Positions 44,344 through 52,062 of a stretch of DNA of 60,356 nt are shown in pieces. The stretch lies in the NCBI GenBank assembly GCA_002360555.1, contig DEQS01000069.1, positions 1 to 60,356 on the forward strand, read 5' to 3'. The notes under the pieces are model-generated. The model did no database searches and was not told the origin of the DNA. It saw only the letters and a list, made by a program, of their open reading frames with translations. The first letter of the stretch is position 1, and each line of letters opens with the position of its first letter. Origin of the DNA: Chloracidobacterium sp. UBA3360. GTDB taxonomy: Bacteria > Acidobacteriota > Blastocatellia > Pyrinomonadales > Pyrinomonadaceae. A program made the translations under genes and the position numbers.

Positions 44344-44370
44344 CCGGTCGCTATCGCTCCCGGTACTGAC
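44344..44370 (+). repeat. Half-element related to the pgk leader palindrome, before ddl
   Basis: GCTATCGC, four bases, then GGTACTGAC. The right arm of the pgk leader element (52041-52061) has GCTACCGC, four bases, then GGTTCCGAC at identical spacing. Both lie just upstream of a start codon, here seven bases before ATG 44378. I infer a common element family; only one arm is present here. Confidence 0.5.
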
Positions 44371-44377
44371 AATAACC

Positions 44378-45466
44378 ATGAAAACACGCGTTGGAGTTAT
44401 TTTTGGCGGCAGATCGGGCGAGCATGAGATATCATGTCGGTCGGCAAAGACCGTTATTGAGCAGGCTGACCCGGAAAAATACGAGATCGTGCCGATCGCG
44501 ATCACAAATGACGGCGTGTGGCTCGACGCCGCTGAGTCTAAGATCTTTTTTGATAGCGGCAGACGAGAGACTCGAGACACGAGACCTGAGACCGGTCATC
44601 AAGAACTCCTGGCTCCTGTCTCCCGTATTCTGTCTCCCGAATCGATCGATGTTATCTTTCCGGTGCTTCACGGCACTTACGGCGAGGACGGCACGATTCA
44701 AGGGTTGTTTGAAATGGCCGACTTGCCCTATGTCGGCTGCGGCGTGCTGGCAAGCTCGACGGGGATGGACAAGGCGTTTATGAAGACGCTCTTTCGCGAC
44801 GCTGGGCTGCCGATTTGTAATTATGTATGGTTCCTCCGAGAAGAGTGGGAACGTAACCGAGAAAAGACGCTCGATCAGGTCGCGGACAAACTCGGGTTTC
44901 CGTGCTTCGTAAAACCCGCGAATCTTGGATCGTCGGTCGGCGTCTCAAAGGCGACGGACAGGGAATCGCTTGGCGAGGCGATCGCTCTCGCCGCCGAATA
45001 CGATCGCAAGATCATTGTAGAAGAAGGCCTCGAAATGCGTGAGATCGAGTGTGCCGTGATAGGCAACGATAAACCCGAAGCAAGCCTGCCCGGTGAGTAC
45101 ATCATCCGCGATTCGTCAAAGGCGTTCCTCGATTACACTGAGAAATATTCGGGCACCGGCAATAACGAATTCGTCGTACCCGCACCGGTTTCGGACGAGC
45201 TTGTTACAAAAATACAGCAAATGGCCGTTACGGCGTTCAAAGCCATCGACGGCTCCGGCCTCGCCCGAGTCGATTTCTTTTTACGCAGCGATAACGGAGC
45301 ATTACTCGTCAACGAGATCAACACAATGCCGGGATTGACGGACGCCTCGGGTTTTCCGAAAATGTGGGCGGGAACCGGAAAACCATTTCCTCATGTCATC
45401 GACGAATTAATTCAATTGGCTATTGAACGTCACGAGGACAAGAAAAAGAATAAAACGAGCAAATAG
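44378..45466 (+). CDS. ddl: D-alanine--D-alanine ligase with in-frame repeat insertion
   Basis: 362 residues. N-terminal 'VIFGGRSGEHEISC', 'FPVLHGTYGEDGTIQGL', ATP-grasp 'PCFVKPANLGSSVGVSK', 'EIECAVIGN' and the C-terminal 'NEINTMPGLTDASGFPKMW' are all kept. It makes the D-Ala-D-Ala dipeptide for peptidoglycan. Residues about 63-88, between the first strand region and the 'IDVIFPVLHG' motif, are encoded by a palindromic repeat (44564-44639) and look like an insertion in a variable loop. Stop codon overlaps a small hairpin shared with the convergent gene. Confidence 0.94.
   Translation: MKTRVGVIFGGRSGEHEISCRSAKTVIEQADPEKYEIVPIAITNDGVWLDAAESKIFFDSGRRETRDTRPETGHQELLAPVSRILSPESIDVIFPVLHGTYGEDGTIQGLFEMADLPYVGCGVLASSTGMDKAFMKTLFRDAGLPICNYVWFLREEWERNREKTLDQVADKLGFPCFVKPANLGSSVGVSKATDRESLGEAIALAAEYDRKIIVEEGLEMREIECAVIGNDKPEASLPGEYIIRDSSKAFLDYTEKYSGTGNNEFVVPAPVSDELVTKIQQMAVTAFKAIDGSGLARVDFFLRSDNGALLVNEINTMPGLTDASGFPKMWAGTGKPFPHVIDELIQLAIERHEDKKKNKTSK
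44564..44639. repeat. Palindromic element of GAGAC units inside the ddl coding frame
   Basis: Left arm 44564-44593 is built of CGAGAC/GAGACC units; right arm 44613-44639 has CTGTCTCC units, so the two pair as an imperfect hairpin. It is read through in frame and gives about 25 residues rich in Arg, Thr, Glu, Pro and Ser. Reminds of in-frame palindromic elements known from Rickettsia, but no sequence relation is claimed. Confidence 0.7.
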
Positions 45467-45475
45467 CGGCTATTT
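45461..45475. terminator. Small hairpin holding both stop codons of convergent genes
   Basis: AAATAG (45461-45466) and CTATTT (45470-45475) form a 6-base stem. The first contains the TAG of ddl, the second the TAG of the VWFA gene on the minus strand. A short T run follows on the plus strand. Weak but possible terminator for both. Confidence 0.4.
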
Positions 45476-46375
45476 CTTTGGAGCGTTATAGCCCTTACGT
45501 GTGCGAATAGTTAGATTGGGACGCGATACGCGTAGCTCAATAGCTCGCCATTTGCCGTCCTTTTTAATGTTGGCTGGAGAGTATGCGATCGTATATTGCT
45601 CACCTAGCTCGGCTACTATGCGTTTGAAAGCGTCACGCATCGCGACGCCGCCGGGCGTTGGGACATATCGTCCGCCGGTTTTTTCAGAAAATTTTGTAAG
45701 AGCAGCTTTATTTCCGGCCTTTTCTTCTGCCTTGAGTTCGGGCGAAGACATATCGACAGCGTAGATAGTCGCGTTGATCGAAAGCGCCGCTTTCAACGCC
45801 TTTTCGGCACTATTTTTACTGCTCGAATCAGCACCATCGGAAAGCACTATGATCGCGCGGCGCTTTTCCGGACGTTTTGAAAGGACCTCGGCCGCTTTGT
45901 AGATCGCGTCGTTTAGTGCCGTCATTCCGTTCGCTTTTAGATCGTATACCTGCTCGCGCATGTCCCGGCTATTCGAAAAATCCTGCACCAACTCGACCTT
46001 GGAATCAAAATTATAGATAGCGGTCGAATCGCCTTTTCGTAGACCATCTAAAAACTGAATAGCCGCAGAACGAGCGAGCGATACTCGTTCTTCCATACTG
46101 CCCGAAGTATCAAGTAATATCACCGCAGCAAACGGTGTTTCCTCGGTTTCAAAGGTGACGATCTGCTGCTCGACGCCATCTTCAAAGACACGGAACTGTT
46201 TCTGGGTAAGCCCGCTCACCGCTTTTCCCGACGAGTCGGTGATCGCGACGTTCATCACGACAATAGACGAATCGACGCTGATGACATCAGCGTTCTTTTG
46301 AGCAAGTAGATATGTTGGGAAAATAAGTAGAGCGGATAAGGCAACGAAAGAAAAGAGGTTTGTCATATACCGCAA
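45470..46375 (-). CDS. Exported VWFA-domain protein (acidobacterial VWFA-related type)
   Basis: 301 residues with signal peptide (about 1-25). A short lead 'VVMNVAITDSSGKAVSGL' and 'QFRVFEDGVEQQI' precedes the VWA domain (about 85-270), with a complete MIDAS (DTSGS, Thr in MTALND, Asp in LSDGAD). This lead-plus-VWA layout is typical of the acidobacterial VWFA-related proteins and is one reason for placing the organism there. Likely binds protein ligands in the periplasm with a metal ion. The next gene upstream ends ten bases before its start. Confidence 0.88.
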   Translation of the reverse strand: MRYMTNLFSFVALSALLIFPTYLLAQKNADVISVDSSIVVMNVAITDSSGKAVSGLTQKQFRVFEDGVEQQIVTFETEETPFAAVILLDTSGSMEERVSLARSAAIQFLDGLRKGDSTAIYNFDSKVELVQDFSNSRDMREQVYDLKANGMTALNDAIYKAAEVLSKRPEKRRAIIVLSDGADSSSKNSAEKALKAALSINATIYAVDMSSPELKAEEKAGNKAALTKFSEKTGGRYVPTPGGVAMRDAFKRIVAELGEQYTIAYSPANIKKDGKWRAIELRVSRPNLTIRTRKGYNAPKK

Positions 46376-46384
46376 ACGACTGGA

Positions 46385-46930
46385 CTAGTGTCGGAAACGC
46401 AGGAATTTCGTTATTCGCAGTAACGAATTTGATGTAGTGATCGCCGCTGCAGAGATCGTAAATCTTGTTGTCTTTTTCAATTCATCAAGCAATTTTGAAG
46501 ATCGCAACTTGAGCGAGTCGATCGCTTCACCAATAAATCCTTGGCTGCCCGGCTGACTGGTCACCGAGTTAACGGCCTCATCGTCATCATCGCCGCCAAG
46601 TTCATCGCGGATCTTTTTTACTAGCTTTTCAACGCGGTCGAGTTTGGCAATGTCTTTATCGGTTAGAGTACCTTTTTCGACGTAGGATGTTTCAAGCTCA
46701 GTCGCGAGTTTTACGGCCTCCTCGCCGCGGGCTACCATTTCGTCGTGATCTTTCTTATCCTTTTCGATCTGCATCTGGATAAGTTTTTCCTTTATATTTT
46801 TAGGCCGCTCGTCCTTTGCCGGGCCATCAAAAATGGATGTACGGTTATCGACGTTGAACTGTGAATAGCCTACGCCGCAAAAGCTCGCAACCGCGAGAAT
46901 GATCAGAATTGTTCGAAATGTCATCGACAT
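46385..46930 (-). CDS. Exported protein of unknown function with charged helices
   Basis: 181 residues; signal peptide about 1-23 (cleavage near VGYSQ). The mature part is highly charged and helical, with Lys/Glu/Asp-rich stretches (about 40-110, likely coiled coil), an acidic GGDDDDEA patch and a C-terminus rich in Thr/Ser/Arg. No family recognised. It sits between two other exported-protein genes on the same strand, about ten bases from the VWFA gene, so they are probably co-transcribed. Confidence 0.7.
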   Translation of the reverse strand: MSMTFRTILIILAVASFCGVGYSQFNVDNRTSIFDGPAKDERPKNIKEKLIQMQIEKDKKDHDEMVARGEEAVKLATELETSYVEKGTLTDKDIAKLDRVEKLVKKIRDELGGDDDDEAVNSVTSQPGSQGFIGEAIDSLKLRSSKLLDELKKTTRFTISAAAITTSNSLLRITKFLRFRH

Positions 46931-46948
46931 ATCAACTCAATAATAAGG

Positions 46949-47569
46949 TTAGTTGTCAGTATCCTGAACAGGATTAGGTGAATTGCCCGTTACGGCCTCG
47001 ACCAATTTTGCCAGAAACTCATCTTCAGCCACGCCAGAACTGCGAACCGTCACCCATTCGGACATCAAACCGTTACCCGCACGACCCTCAACCTTTGCGT
47101 TTACAGATACGTTATTCTGGACGCCGTCAATAGACTGCACCTCGATCGTCAGTGTATATTGGCCACGCATCCACGCAGAGTCATTGGACTCAAGAATAGC
47201 GTACCTGGTCAACTCGTTTTGAGTGATAACTGACCCTTTTGCGAATACGAACGGCTGCGTGATAATGATGCCGTCCTTTAACCTCGACGAAGCCTCGTCA
47301 ACTACGATCTTTTGCTCACGTAGCGTCTCGATGATCGATTCGATCAAAACATCCCGGCGAGCAGCAAGTCTATAAGGATTAGCAAGACGTTGACGGACCT
47401 TCGTTTTCCCTTTGCCCCAGTCAAATGATCGCGTAGCATCGTTTGGCCGCGACGTCACCTTGTTGCCGCTGTCTTTGATCGTCTGTGTTTGGGTGTCGAC
47501 ACCCTTTTGGGCAAGAGCTGAGGTCGCCGATATCACGATAAAAATAATTGCGAGTAGAGAGGTTTTCAT
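46949..47569 (-). CDS. Exported protein of unknown function
   Basis: 206 residues from the ATG at 47569 (MKTSLLAIIFIVISATSALA, a clear signal peptide); an ATG 16 codons upstream would put Arg/His-rich sequence before it and spoil the signal. The mature part contains 'ANPYRLAARRDVLIESI', 'IITQPFVFAKGSVITQNEL' and a beta-rich segment on 'TLTIEVQSIDGVQNNV', which resembles small outer-membrane-associated or LptE-like proteins in pattern only. No assignment. Confidence 0.7.
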   Translation of the reverse strand: MKTSLLAIIFIVISATSALAQKGVDTQTQTIKDSGNKVTSRPNDATRSFDWGKGKTKVRQRLANPYRLAARRDVLIESIIETLREQKIVVDEASSRLKDGIIITQPFVFAKGSVITQNELTRYAILESNDSAWMRGQYTLTIEVQSIDGVQNNVSVNAKVEGRAGNGLMSEWVTVRSSGVAEDEFLAKLVEAVTGNSPNPVQDTDN

Positions 47570-47674
47570 AACTGCGGACCGATGACTTGCGAAACGCCTA
47601 AATAAAATATAACGCAAAGCGCGGGCTTTTGAAAGATTTGATGTGTTCGCAGCGATTTAAGTTGTAAATTGCTG

Positions 47675-48433
47675 CTAATTCGATTGGTTTTGACGCTCCC
47701 AAAGGAGCATATGTTTGAGAAAAACATTGTAAGCCGCGAAATAAGATATGACGAGACCCGCAAAACCATCAAGAAAGCCCGCTTTGATAAAATAGGTTTG
47801 TAGAAATGTAACTACCGGAAACCCAGCTATCCTTAATGGCGAAGTGCGTGTGCCGCCACCAAACATTGCCTCAGCTGAAAGCGGGGCATACCGTGTATTG
47901 ATCATTTCCGCGTGCTGTTTGATACTATCGATGCTGAAATGAACGATATCGCCCGTCAATTTCGAAGTTGTAGCCTCGGGTTCCATCTCGATCGATTCGT
48001 GGATCGCAACATCTTTCCAACGCCCTTTTCTACGATCAAAAAAACGAAGCTGCCAGTCGGGATACCACCCGCTGTGGCGGATCTCGCGTCCAAGATAGGT
48101 CGATAATCGGGGAATACGGTAACCGTCAGCCGCGATATTGGAATCACGGATCTTTGTTATTTCGTCCTTCAATTTTTCAGAAACCCGTTCATCGGCGTCG
48201 AGACTAAAAATGTGATCAAACGACGCCTGATCGGTCGCATACTGTTTTTGAGCGGCAAACCCACGCCATTTCTCAACAATTACACGTGCTCCGAGATCTC
48301 TAGCTATTTCAGTTGTATGATCCGTACTTTCTGAATCGACAACGAGCACCTCATCAGCCCACGCCACCGAGCGTATCGCGTCGGGGATCTTTGATTCCTC
48401 GTTGAAAGTTATGATTACAGCTGAGATCTTCAC
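47675..48433 (-). CDS. Family 2 glycosyltransferase, WaaE/KdtX-like
   Basis: 252 residues. GT2 features: 'SAVIITFNEESKIPDAIRS', VDSESTDHT and the DxD-type FSLDADERVS; then 'WYPDWQLRFFDRRKGRW' and 'HESIEM', typical of WaaE-like LPS-core glucosyltransferases. A C-terminal amphipathic/hydrophobic part may bind the membrane. It probably adds a sugar to the LPS core or another envelope glycan. Gap of 105 bases to the preceding exported protein gene, 83 to the tolC-like gene upstream. Confidence 0.88.
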   Translation of the reverse strand: MKISAVIITFNEESKIPDAIRSVAWADEVLVVDSESTDHTTEIARDLGARVIVEKWRGFAAQKQYATDQASFDHIFSLDADERVSEKLKDEITKIRDSNIAADGYRIPRLSTYLGREIRHSGWYPDWQLRFFDRRKGRWKDVAIHESIEMEPEATTSKLTGDIVHFSIDSIKQHAEMINTRYAPLSAEAMFGGGTRTSPLRIAGFPVVTFLQTYFIKAGFLDGFAGLVISYFAAYNVFLKHMLLWERQNQSN

Positions 48434-48467
48434 GTCTAGGATTTTCGCAGACTTACGGTAAAACTAA

Positions 48468-48489
48468 AAGTGCCGCATAAGCGGCACTT
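48468..48489 (-). terminator. Intrinsic terminator after the tolC-like gene
   Basis: AAGTGCCGC (48468-48476) pairs with GCGGCACTT (48481-48489) around a 4-base ATAA loop. On the minus strand a T-rich run (TTTTAGTTTT) follows. It lies 28 bases after the stop of the tolC-like gene and before the glycosyltransferase. Confidence 0.75.
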
Positions 48490-48516
48490 AAGAAACTGGA
48501 GCCCCTGTTCGGCGAT

Positions 48517-50331
48517 CTATTTGATCACGACCGGTGATTCAATATTTATGTTATTGGCCCGGAACGCCGTTGAAGTCACCCGCTGGAGATCGGCGAGAGC
48601 CTTGTTATAGTCGGTCTCAGCACGAATCTCCGCGTTACGGGCGTTGGTCAGAGCGTTCTCACGTTGAAAAAGCAGAAACGTCGTCGAACGGCCGGCGTCG
48701 TAGAGTTTACGTTCGCCGTCAAGCTGTATCTCAGCACTTTCGCGGGCACGGCGTGCGGTTAGCACACGCTGACGCGACGTTTCAACTGACTGTACGGCAT
48801 TGCGGACCTCAACGATCACCGTCTGTTCCTGACCGCGTAACTGTGCATCAAGCTGTTGCTGCTGAATCTGAGCTCCGTCGAGATTAGCCTTAGCCGTTCG
48901 ATTTCGGAGCGGGAATGAGATCGTCGCACCGATCGAAAAGTTCGGCGCATCGCTGCGAAACATATTTGCCATCGACCGGTTAAAGCCCCCATAGAGGTAC
49001 GACGGCGAAGCCGGGATAATGACCGTCGGATTAACAAGCAAAGGTAGAGCCGGTAGTACGGACGTTCTGGTGGCATTTAGAGAGTTAAAAAGAAACAGGT
49101 CTTGAGAACTCGTCAGCAAGTTAGTGGTTGTAGCGGCGTTAGTGCCACCGCTTGAAAGTCCATCGAGCGAAAACGTCGTGTTCAGATCGATCTGTGGTTT
49201 GGTCTGATTCTTGTAATATTTTATGTCCTCGGTATTTATCTCTTTCTGTAATTTTAGGCGACGCAGCTCAAAACGATTATCCATCGCGTCTTTCATCGCG
49301 TCGTCGAGATTGAGCGGGTCGAGATTAAACGCCGGCTTGTCCGTCGGGACAAATGTCTGCTGCCATTCAGGTGATAGCGGATCTCGCAGGACAAGCTGTT
49401 TCAATGTGTTTTCAGCGGTCGAAACTTGCTGTGTCGCAAGCAACAGATCCCCTTCGCGATTTGCAAGCTCAGTCTGCACCTCGGCTTTTTCAAGCGGGGC
49501 GGCCGCACCGGCCTCGATCTTTGCCTCGATCTGACGCAGATTTTCCTTAGCGAGGTTTACGTTAGCAACCTGATTTTGCTGATTGCGTAGCGCGAAAACA
49601 AAATCCCAATAGGCCCGCTGGACCGATGTGATCGTCGACGTAGCTTGTAATCTAAAATCTGAATCCGTCTGCTCCAGCCGTTTTTTGGCGACGGTTATCG
49701 CGAGACGCTTGCTGTCGATCCGAAAATTTCTAGCCAGGGGTTGTGTGTAGTTGATGCCGAGGCTTGATGAAAAAATAGCACTGTTGCCACTCGTCACCGC
49801 ACCAGAGCTGACCTGTGCCTGGGCAAAGGCGTTTTCAGTTCGCTGGTTATTAAAAAAGACCTGATAGTTACCGCCACCGGGCTGAATAAACTGACCGAAA
49901 TTCGAATTTACACGGAAATCGTTGGTCGCCGCTGAACCTGTAGTTGAGCTACGCGAAAAGTTTGGGGAGAACGTAAAAACAGGGTCGTATACACCGCTCA
50001 CGCTTCTAACCTGAGTTTCTTGTAACCTGACGTCACCACGCGAAACCTCAATGTCGTTATTGCTCTCAAGCGACCGACGTATCGCCTCGCTAAGCGTTAT
50101 AGGTATCGGCTGTGCAGTCTGTACGCCGACCCGATTTAGGTTTGATGGCGTATACCCGGACGGTATAGTCGCTGGTTCCGCCACCGTCGCGCTAGAAAAA
50201 TAAATTGCTTTGGGAACATTGCTGGTATTCTTTGCGACCTGCGGCTCCTGAGCAAAGATGTGCAACGAGAACGCAGATACTGCGAAAACAAGATTGAGTA
50301 AAAAAATAGTGCGAGATCGCCAAAGTTTCAT
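48517..50331 (-). CDS. TolC-family outer membrane efflux protein
   Basis: 604 residues with signal peptide (about 1-28). Two OEP-type halves with long helical hairpins: 'PITLSEAIRRSLESNNDIEV' near residue 76, 'ALRNQQNQVANVNLAKENLRQ' and C-terminal 'LYDAGRSTTFLLFQRENALTNAR'. It forms a trimeric channel through outer membrane and periplasm. No pump genes flank it, but its upstream region carries the same 40-base element as the adaptor-MacB operon at 2762-8321, which suggests it is that pump's exit duct. Confidence 0.92.
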   Translation of the reverse strand: MKLWRSRTIFLLNLVFAVSAFSLHIFAQEPQVAKNTSNVPKAIYFSSATVAEPATIPSGYTPSNLNRVGVQTAQPIPITLSEAIRRSLESNNDIEVSRGDVRLQETQVRSVSGVYDPVFTFSPNFSRSSTTGSAATNDFRVNSNFGQFIQPGGGNYQVFFNNQRTENAFAQAQVSSGAVTSGNSAIFSSSLGINYTQPLARNFRIDSKRLAITVAKKRLEQTDSDFRLQATSTITSVQRAYWDFVFALRNQQNQVANVNLAKENLRQIEAKIEAGAAAPLEKAEVQTELANREGDLLLATQQVSTAENTLKQLVLRDPLSPEWQQTFVPTDKPAFNLDPLNLDDAMKDAMDNRFELRRLKLQKEINTEDIKYYKNQTKPQIDLNTTFSLDGLSSGGTNAATTTNLLTSSQDLFLFNSLNATRTSVLPALPLLVNPTVIIPASPSYLYGGFNRSMANMFRSDAPNFSIGATISFPLRNRTAKANLDGAQIQQQQLDAQLRGQEQTVIVEVRNAVQSVETSRQRVLTARRARESAEIQLDGERKLYDAGRSTTFLLFQRENALTNARNAEIRAETDYNKALADLQRVTSTAFRANNINIESPVVIK

Positions 50332-50359
50332 TATCTATAGCTCCGAGGCGGACTAATTA

Positions 50360-50388
50360 ATATTATGAATTACTGCTAAAAACTCAAA
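50360..50388 (-). promoter_or_regulatory. Candidate promoter of the tolC-like gene
   Basis: On the minus strand TTTGAG (50383-50388) and TAATAT (50360-50365) are 17 bases apart. It starts transcription about 20-25 bases before the ATG at 50331. The -35 overlaps the end of the 40-base shared element. Confidence 0.5.
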
Positions 50389-50423
50389 CCGTTACTACGA
50401 CACCAATTTTACGTTTGTTTCAA
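50384..50423 (-). promoter_or_regulatory. 40-bp conserved upstream element, copy 2 (tolC-like gene)
   Basis: Matches 8391-8430 at 34 of 40 positions, ungapped, with the same orientation to its gene (53 bases from the start codon here, 70 there). Both ends carry TCAA and the core is TTACTACGACAC. This copy overlaps its candidate -35, consistent with an operator. Confidence 0.7.
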
Positions 50424-50466
50424 CAATCTCACGTTGCGGCAAAACTGCAGTCAAAAGTGTCATACT

Positions 50467-50495
50467 TTGAAATTTGCTGTGGATTGCGGTATCTT
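50467..50495 (+). promoter_or_regulatory. Candidate promoter of gap
   Basis: TTGAAA (50467-50472) and TATCTT (50490-50495) lie 17 bases apart. A GGAGG ribosome binding site is at 50521-50525, 13 bases before ATG 50539, a slightly long spacing. Confidence 0.5.
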
Positions 50496-50538
50496 CAAGC
50501 TTTAATATACGCAATTTTTTGGAGGATCCTAAATATAA

Positions 50539-51561
50539 ATGGCTATTAAAGTTGGCATAAACGGGTTTGGCCGCATTGGACGCAGCGTTCTCAGGACGTG
50601 GCTTGGGGATGCAGAAATCGATCTCGTTGCCGTAAATGATCTGACGGATACTAAAACACTTGCTCATCTACTCAAATACGATTCGGTAATGGGCAATCTA
50701 GAGCACAGCATCACCGCCGGCGATGGCGTGATAAATGTCGAGGGTGATTCGTTTCGGGTATTTAGCGAGAAAGACCCAGCTCAGATCCCTTGGGATGAGG
50801 TCGGAGCAGATATTGTCATCGAATCGACCGGTCGTTTTACAAATGCAGATGACGCCAAAAAGCATCTTGGCGGCAGCGTAAAAAAGGTTATCATTTCCGC
50901 ACCCGCAAAGGGAGAAGACGTGACCATAGTGCTTGGCGTTAATGAAGACATGTACAACGCCGACGAGCATCACATCATTTCAAATGCTTCGTGCACGACA
51001 AACTGTCTCGCACCTGTCGCAAAAGTCATCCACGAGACATTTGGCATCAAGAATGCCCTGATGAATACCATCCACAGCTACACCAACGACCAGCAACTAT
51101 TGGATCTGCCCCACAAAGACTTGCGTCGTGCCCGCGCCGCCGCGCTATCGATGATACCGACCTCGACCGGAGCCGCAAAGGCCGTCGCACTGGTCATTCC
51201 GGATCTAAAAGGCAAGTTTGACGGCATTTCAGTCCGCGTCCCGACGCCAAACGTATCGCTCGTCGATGTCGTGATGAATGTGGAAAAAGAAACCTCAACC
51301 GAAGAGGTCAACAACATCCTCAAAGCCGCCGCAAACGGCCCGCTCAAGGGAATCCTGGCGTTTTCAGAGGAACCGCTCGTTTCGATCGATTTTAAGGGCA
51401 ATTCGAATTCGTCGATCGTCGATGCAGACAACACAAAGGTCATCGGCGGTACGTGCATCAAGATCCTATCGTGGTACGACAACGAATGGGGCTATTCGTG
51501 CCGTGTCCGTGATCTGGTCAAATTTGTCGCGGCAAAAGGAATGTGGAGTTTTGATCAATAG
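50539..51561 (+). CDS. gap: Glyceraldehyde-3-phosphate dehydrogenase
   Basis: 340 residues. NAD-binding 'KVGINGFGRIGRSVLR', active-site SNASCTTNCLAP with the catalytic Cys, 'AALSMIPTSTGAAKAV' and the final 'SWYDNEWGYSCRVRDL' are all standard. Asp rather than a basic residue follows the second strand ('LVAVNDLTD'), so NAD is the likely cofactor. First gene of the glycolytic run gap-pgk-tpiA with its own promoter. Confidence 0.97.
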   Translation: MAIKVGINGFGRIGRSVLRTWLGDAEIDLVAVNDLTDTKTLAHLLKYDSVMGNLEHSITAGDGVINVEGDSFRVFSEKDPAQIPWDEVGADIVIESTGRFTNADDAKKHLGGSVKKVIISAPAKGEDVTIVLGVNEDMYNADEHHIISNASCTTNCLAPVAKVIHETFGIKNALMNTIHSYTNDQQLLDLPHKDLRRARAAALSMIPTSTGAAKAVALVIPDLKGKFDGISVRVPTPNVSLVDVVMNVEKETSTEEVNNILKAAANGPLKGILAFSEEPLVSIDFKGNSNSSIVDADNTKVIGGTCIKILSWYDNEWGYSCRVRDLVKFVAAKGMWSFDQ

Positions 51562-51576
51562 TCCCTGGAGAAATTG

Positions 51577-51960
51577 ATGAAAAATGCATTCGGCCTGATA
51601 TTTTCGATTCTGTTGCTCGTTGTGCTCGGGTGCTCATGCCCTAGCAAGTTGGCTGAGTTGGGCAAAAAACAGCCTACGAGCACTCCGCCGCCGTCCGCTA
51701 CGCCTTATTCGCCGTCGTCGACACCTGGCAGCAAAGGTGAATACGACGTGACGATGGATAAGTACCAGCAGATCAAGATCGGCACGTCGAGAGCTGATGT
51801 CGAGCGAATACTTGGCGGCAAGGGAACTGAGATCAGCAGCTCGGTCGGCGGCGGGACGAGTTTTTCGGTCAATAAATGGGAAGGCGAACGATTTAAATCG
51901 ATCATCCTTTCATTCAAAAATGACAAAGTAATGTCGAAATCGCAGGTCGGCCTTAAGTAA
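51577..51960 (+). CDS. Small lipoprotein, SmpA/OmlA (BamE)-like
   Basis: 127 residues from ATG 51577 (TTG 51574 is directly before it). Signal II with lipobox LVVLGC (Cys about residue 20), a Pro/Ser/Thr-rich linker, then a short domain with 'IKIGTSRADVERILGGKG' and beta strands, the pattern of SmpA/OmlA-like and BLIP-like folds. Likely anchored in the periplasm-facing leaflet. It sits between gap and pgk, which is unusual; no glycolytic role is implied. Confidence 0.78.
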   Translation: MKNAFGLIFSILLLVVLGCSCPSKLAELGKKQPTSTPPPSATPYSPSSTPGSKGEYDVTMDKYQQIKIGTSRADVERILGGKGTEISSSVGGGTSFSVNKWEGERFKSIILSFKNDKVMSKSQVGLK

Positions 51961-51962
51961 GT

Positions 51963-52062
51963 AGTCAGAACCACCTGCGGTAGCGGGTGGTTAACGTAGA
52001 CTTCATTCAAGCTTTTGTGAATGTCCATCATCAACCACCCGCTACCGCGGGTGGTTCCGACT
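51963..52062. repeat. Double-hairpin palindrome forming the pgk leader
   Basis: Two 30-base arms (51963-51992 and 52033-52062) are inverted copies with two mismatches. Each arm is itself a hairpin: ACCACC plus a few bases and GGGTGGT close on each other. The right arm ends at base 52062, and ATG of pgk is 52063-52065, so the GGGTGG that would act as Shine-Dalgarno lies in the stem. Confidence 0.88.

Noticed and set aside
52021..52062. Upstream start for pgk
   Set aside because: It would translate the palindromic repeat; family members begin at ATG 52063.
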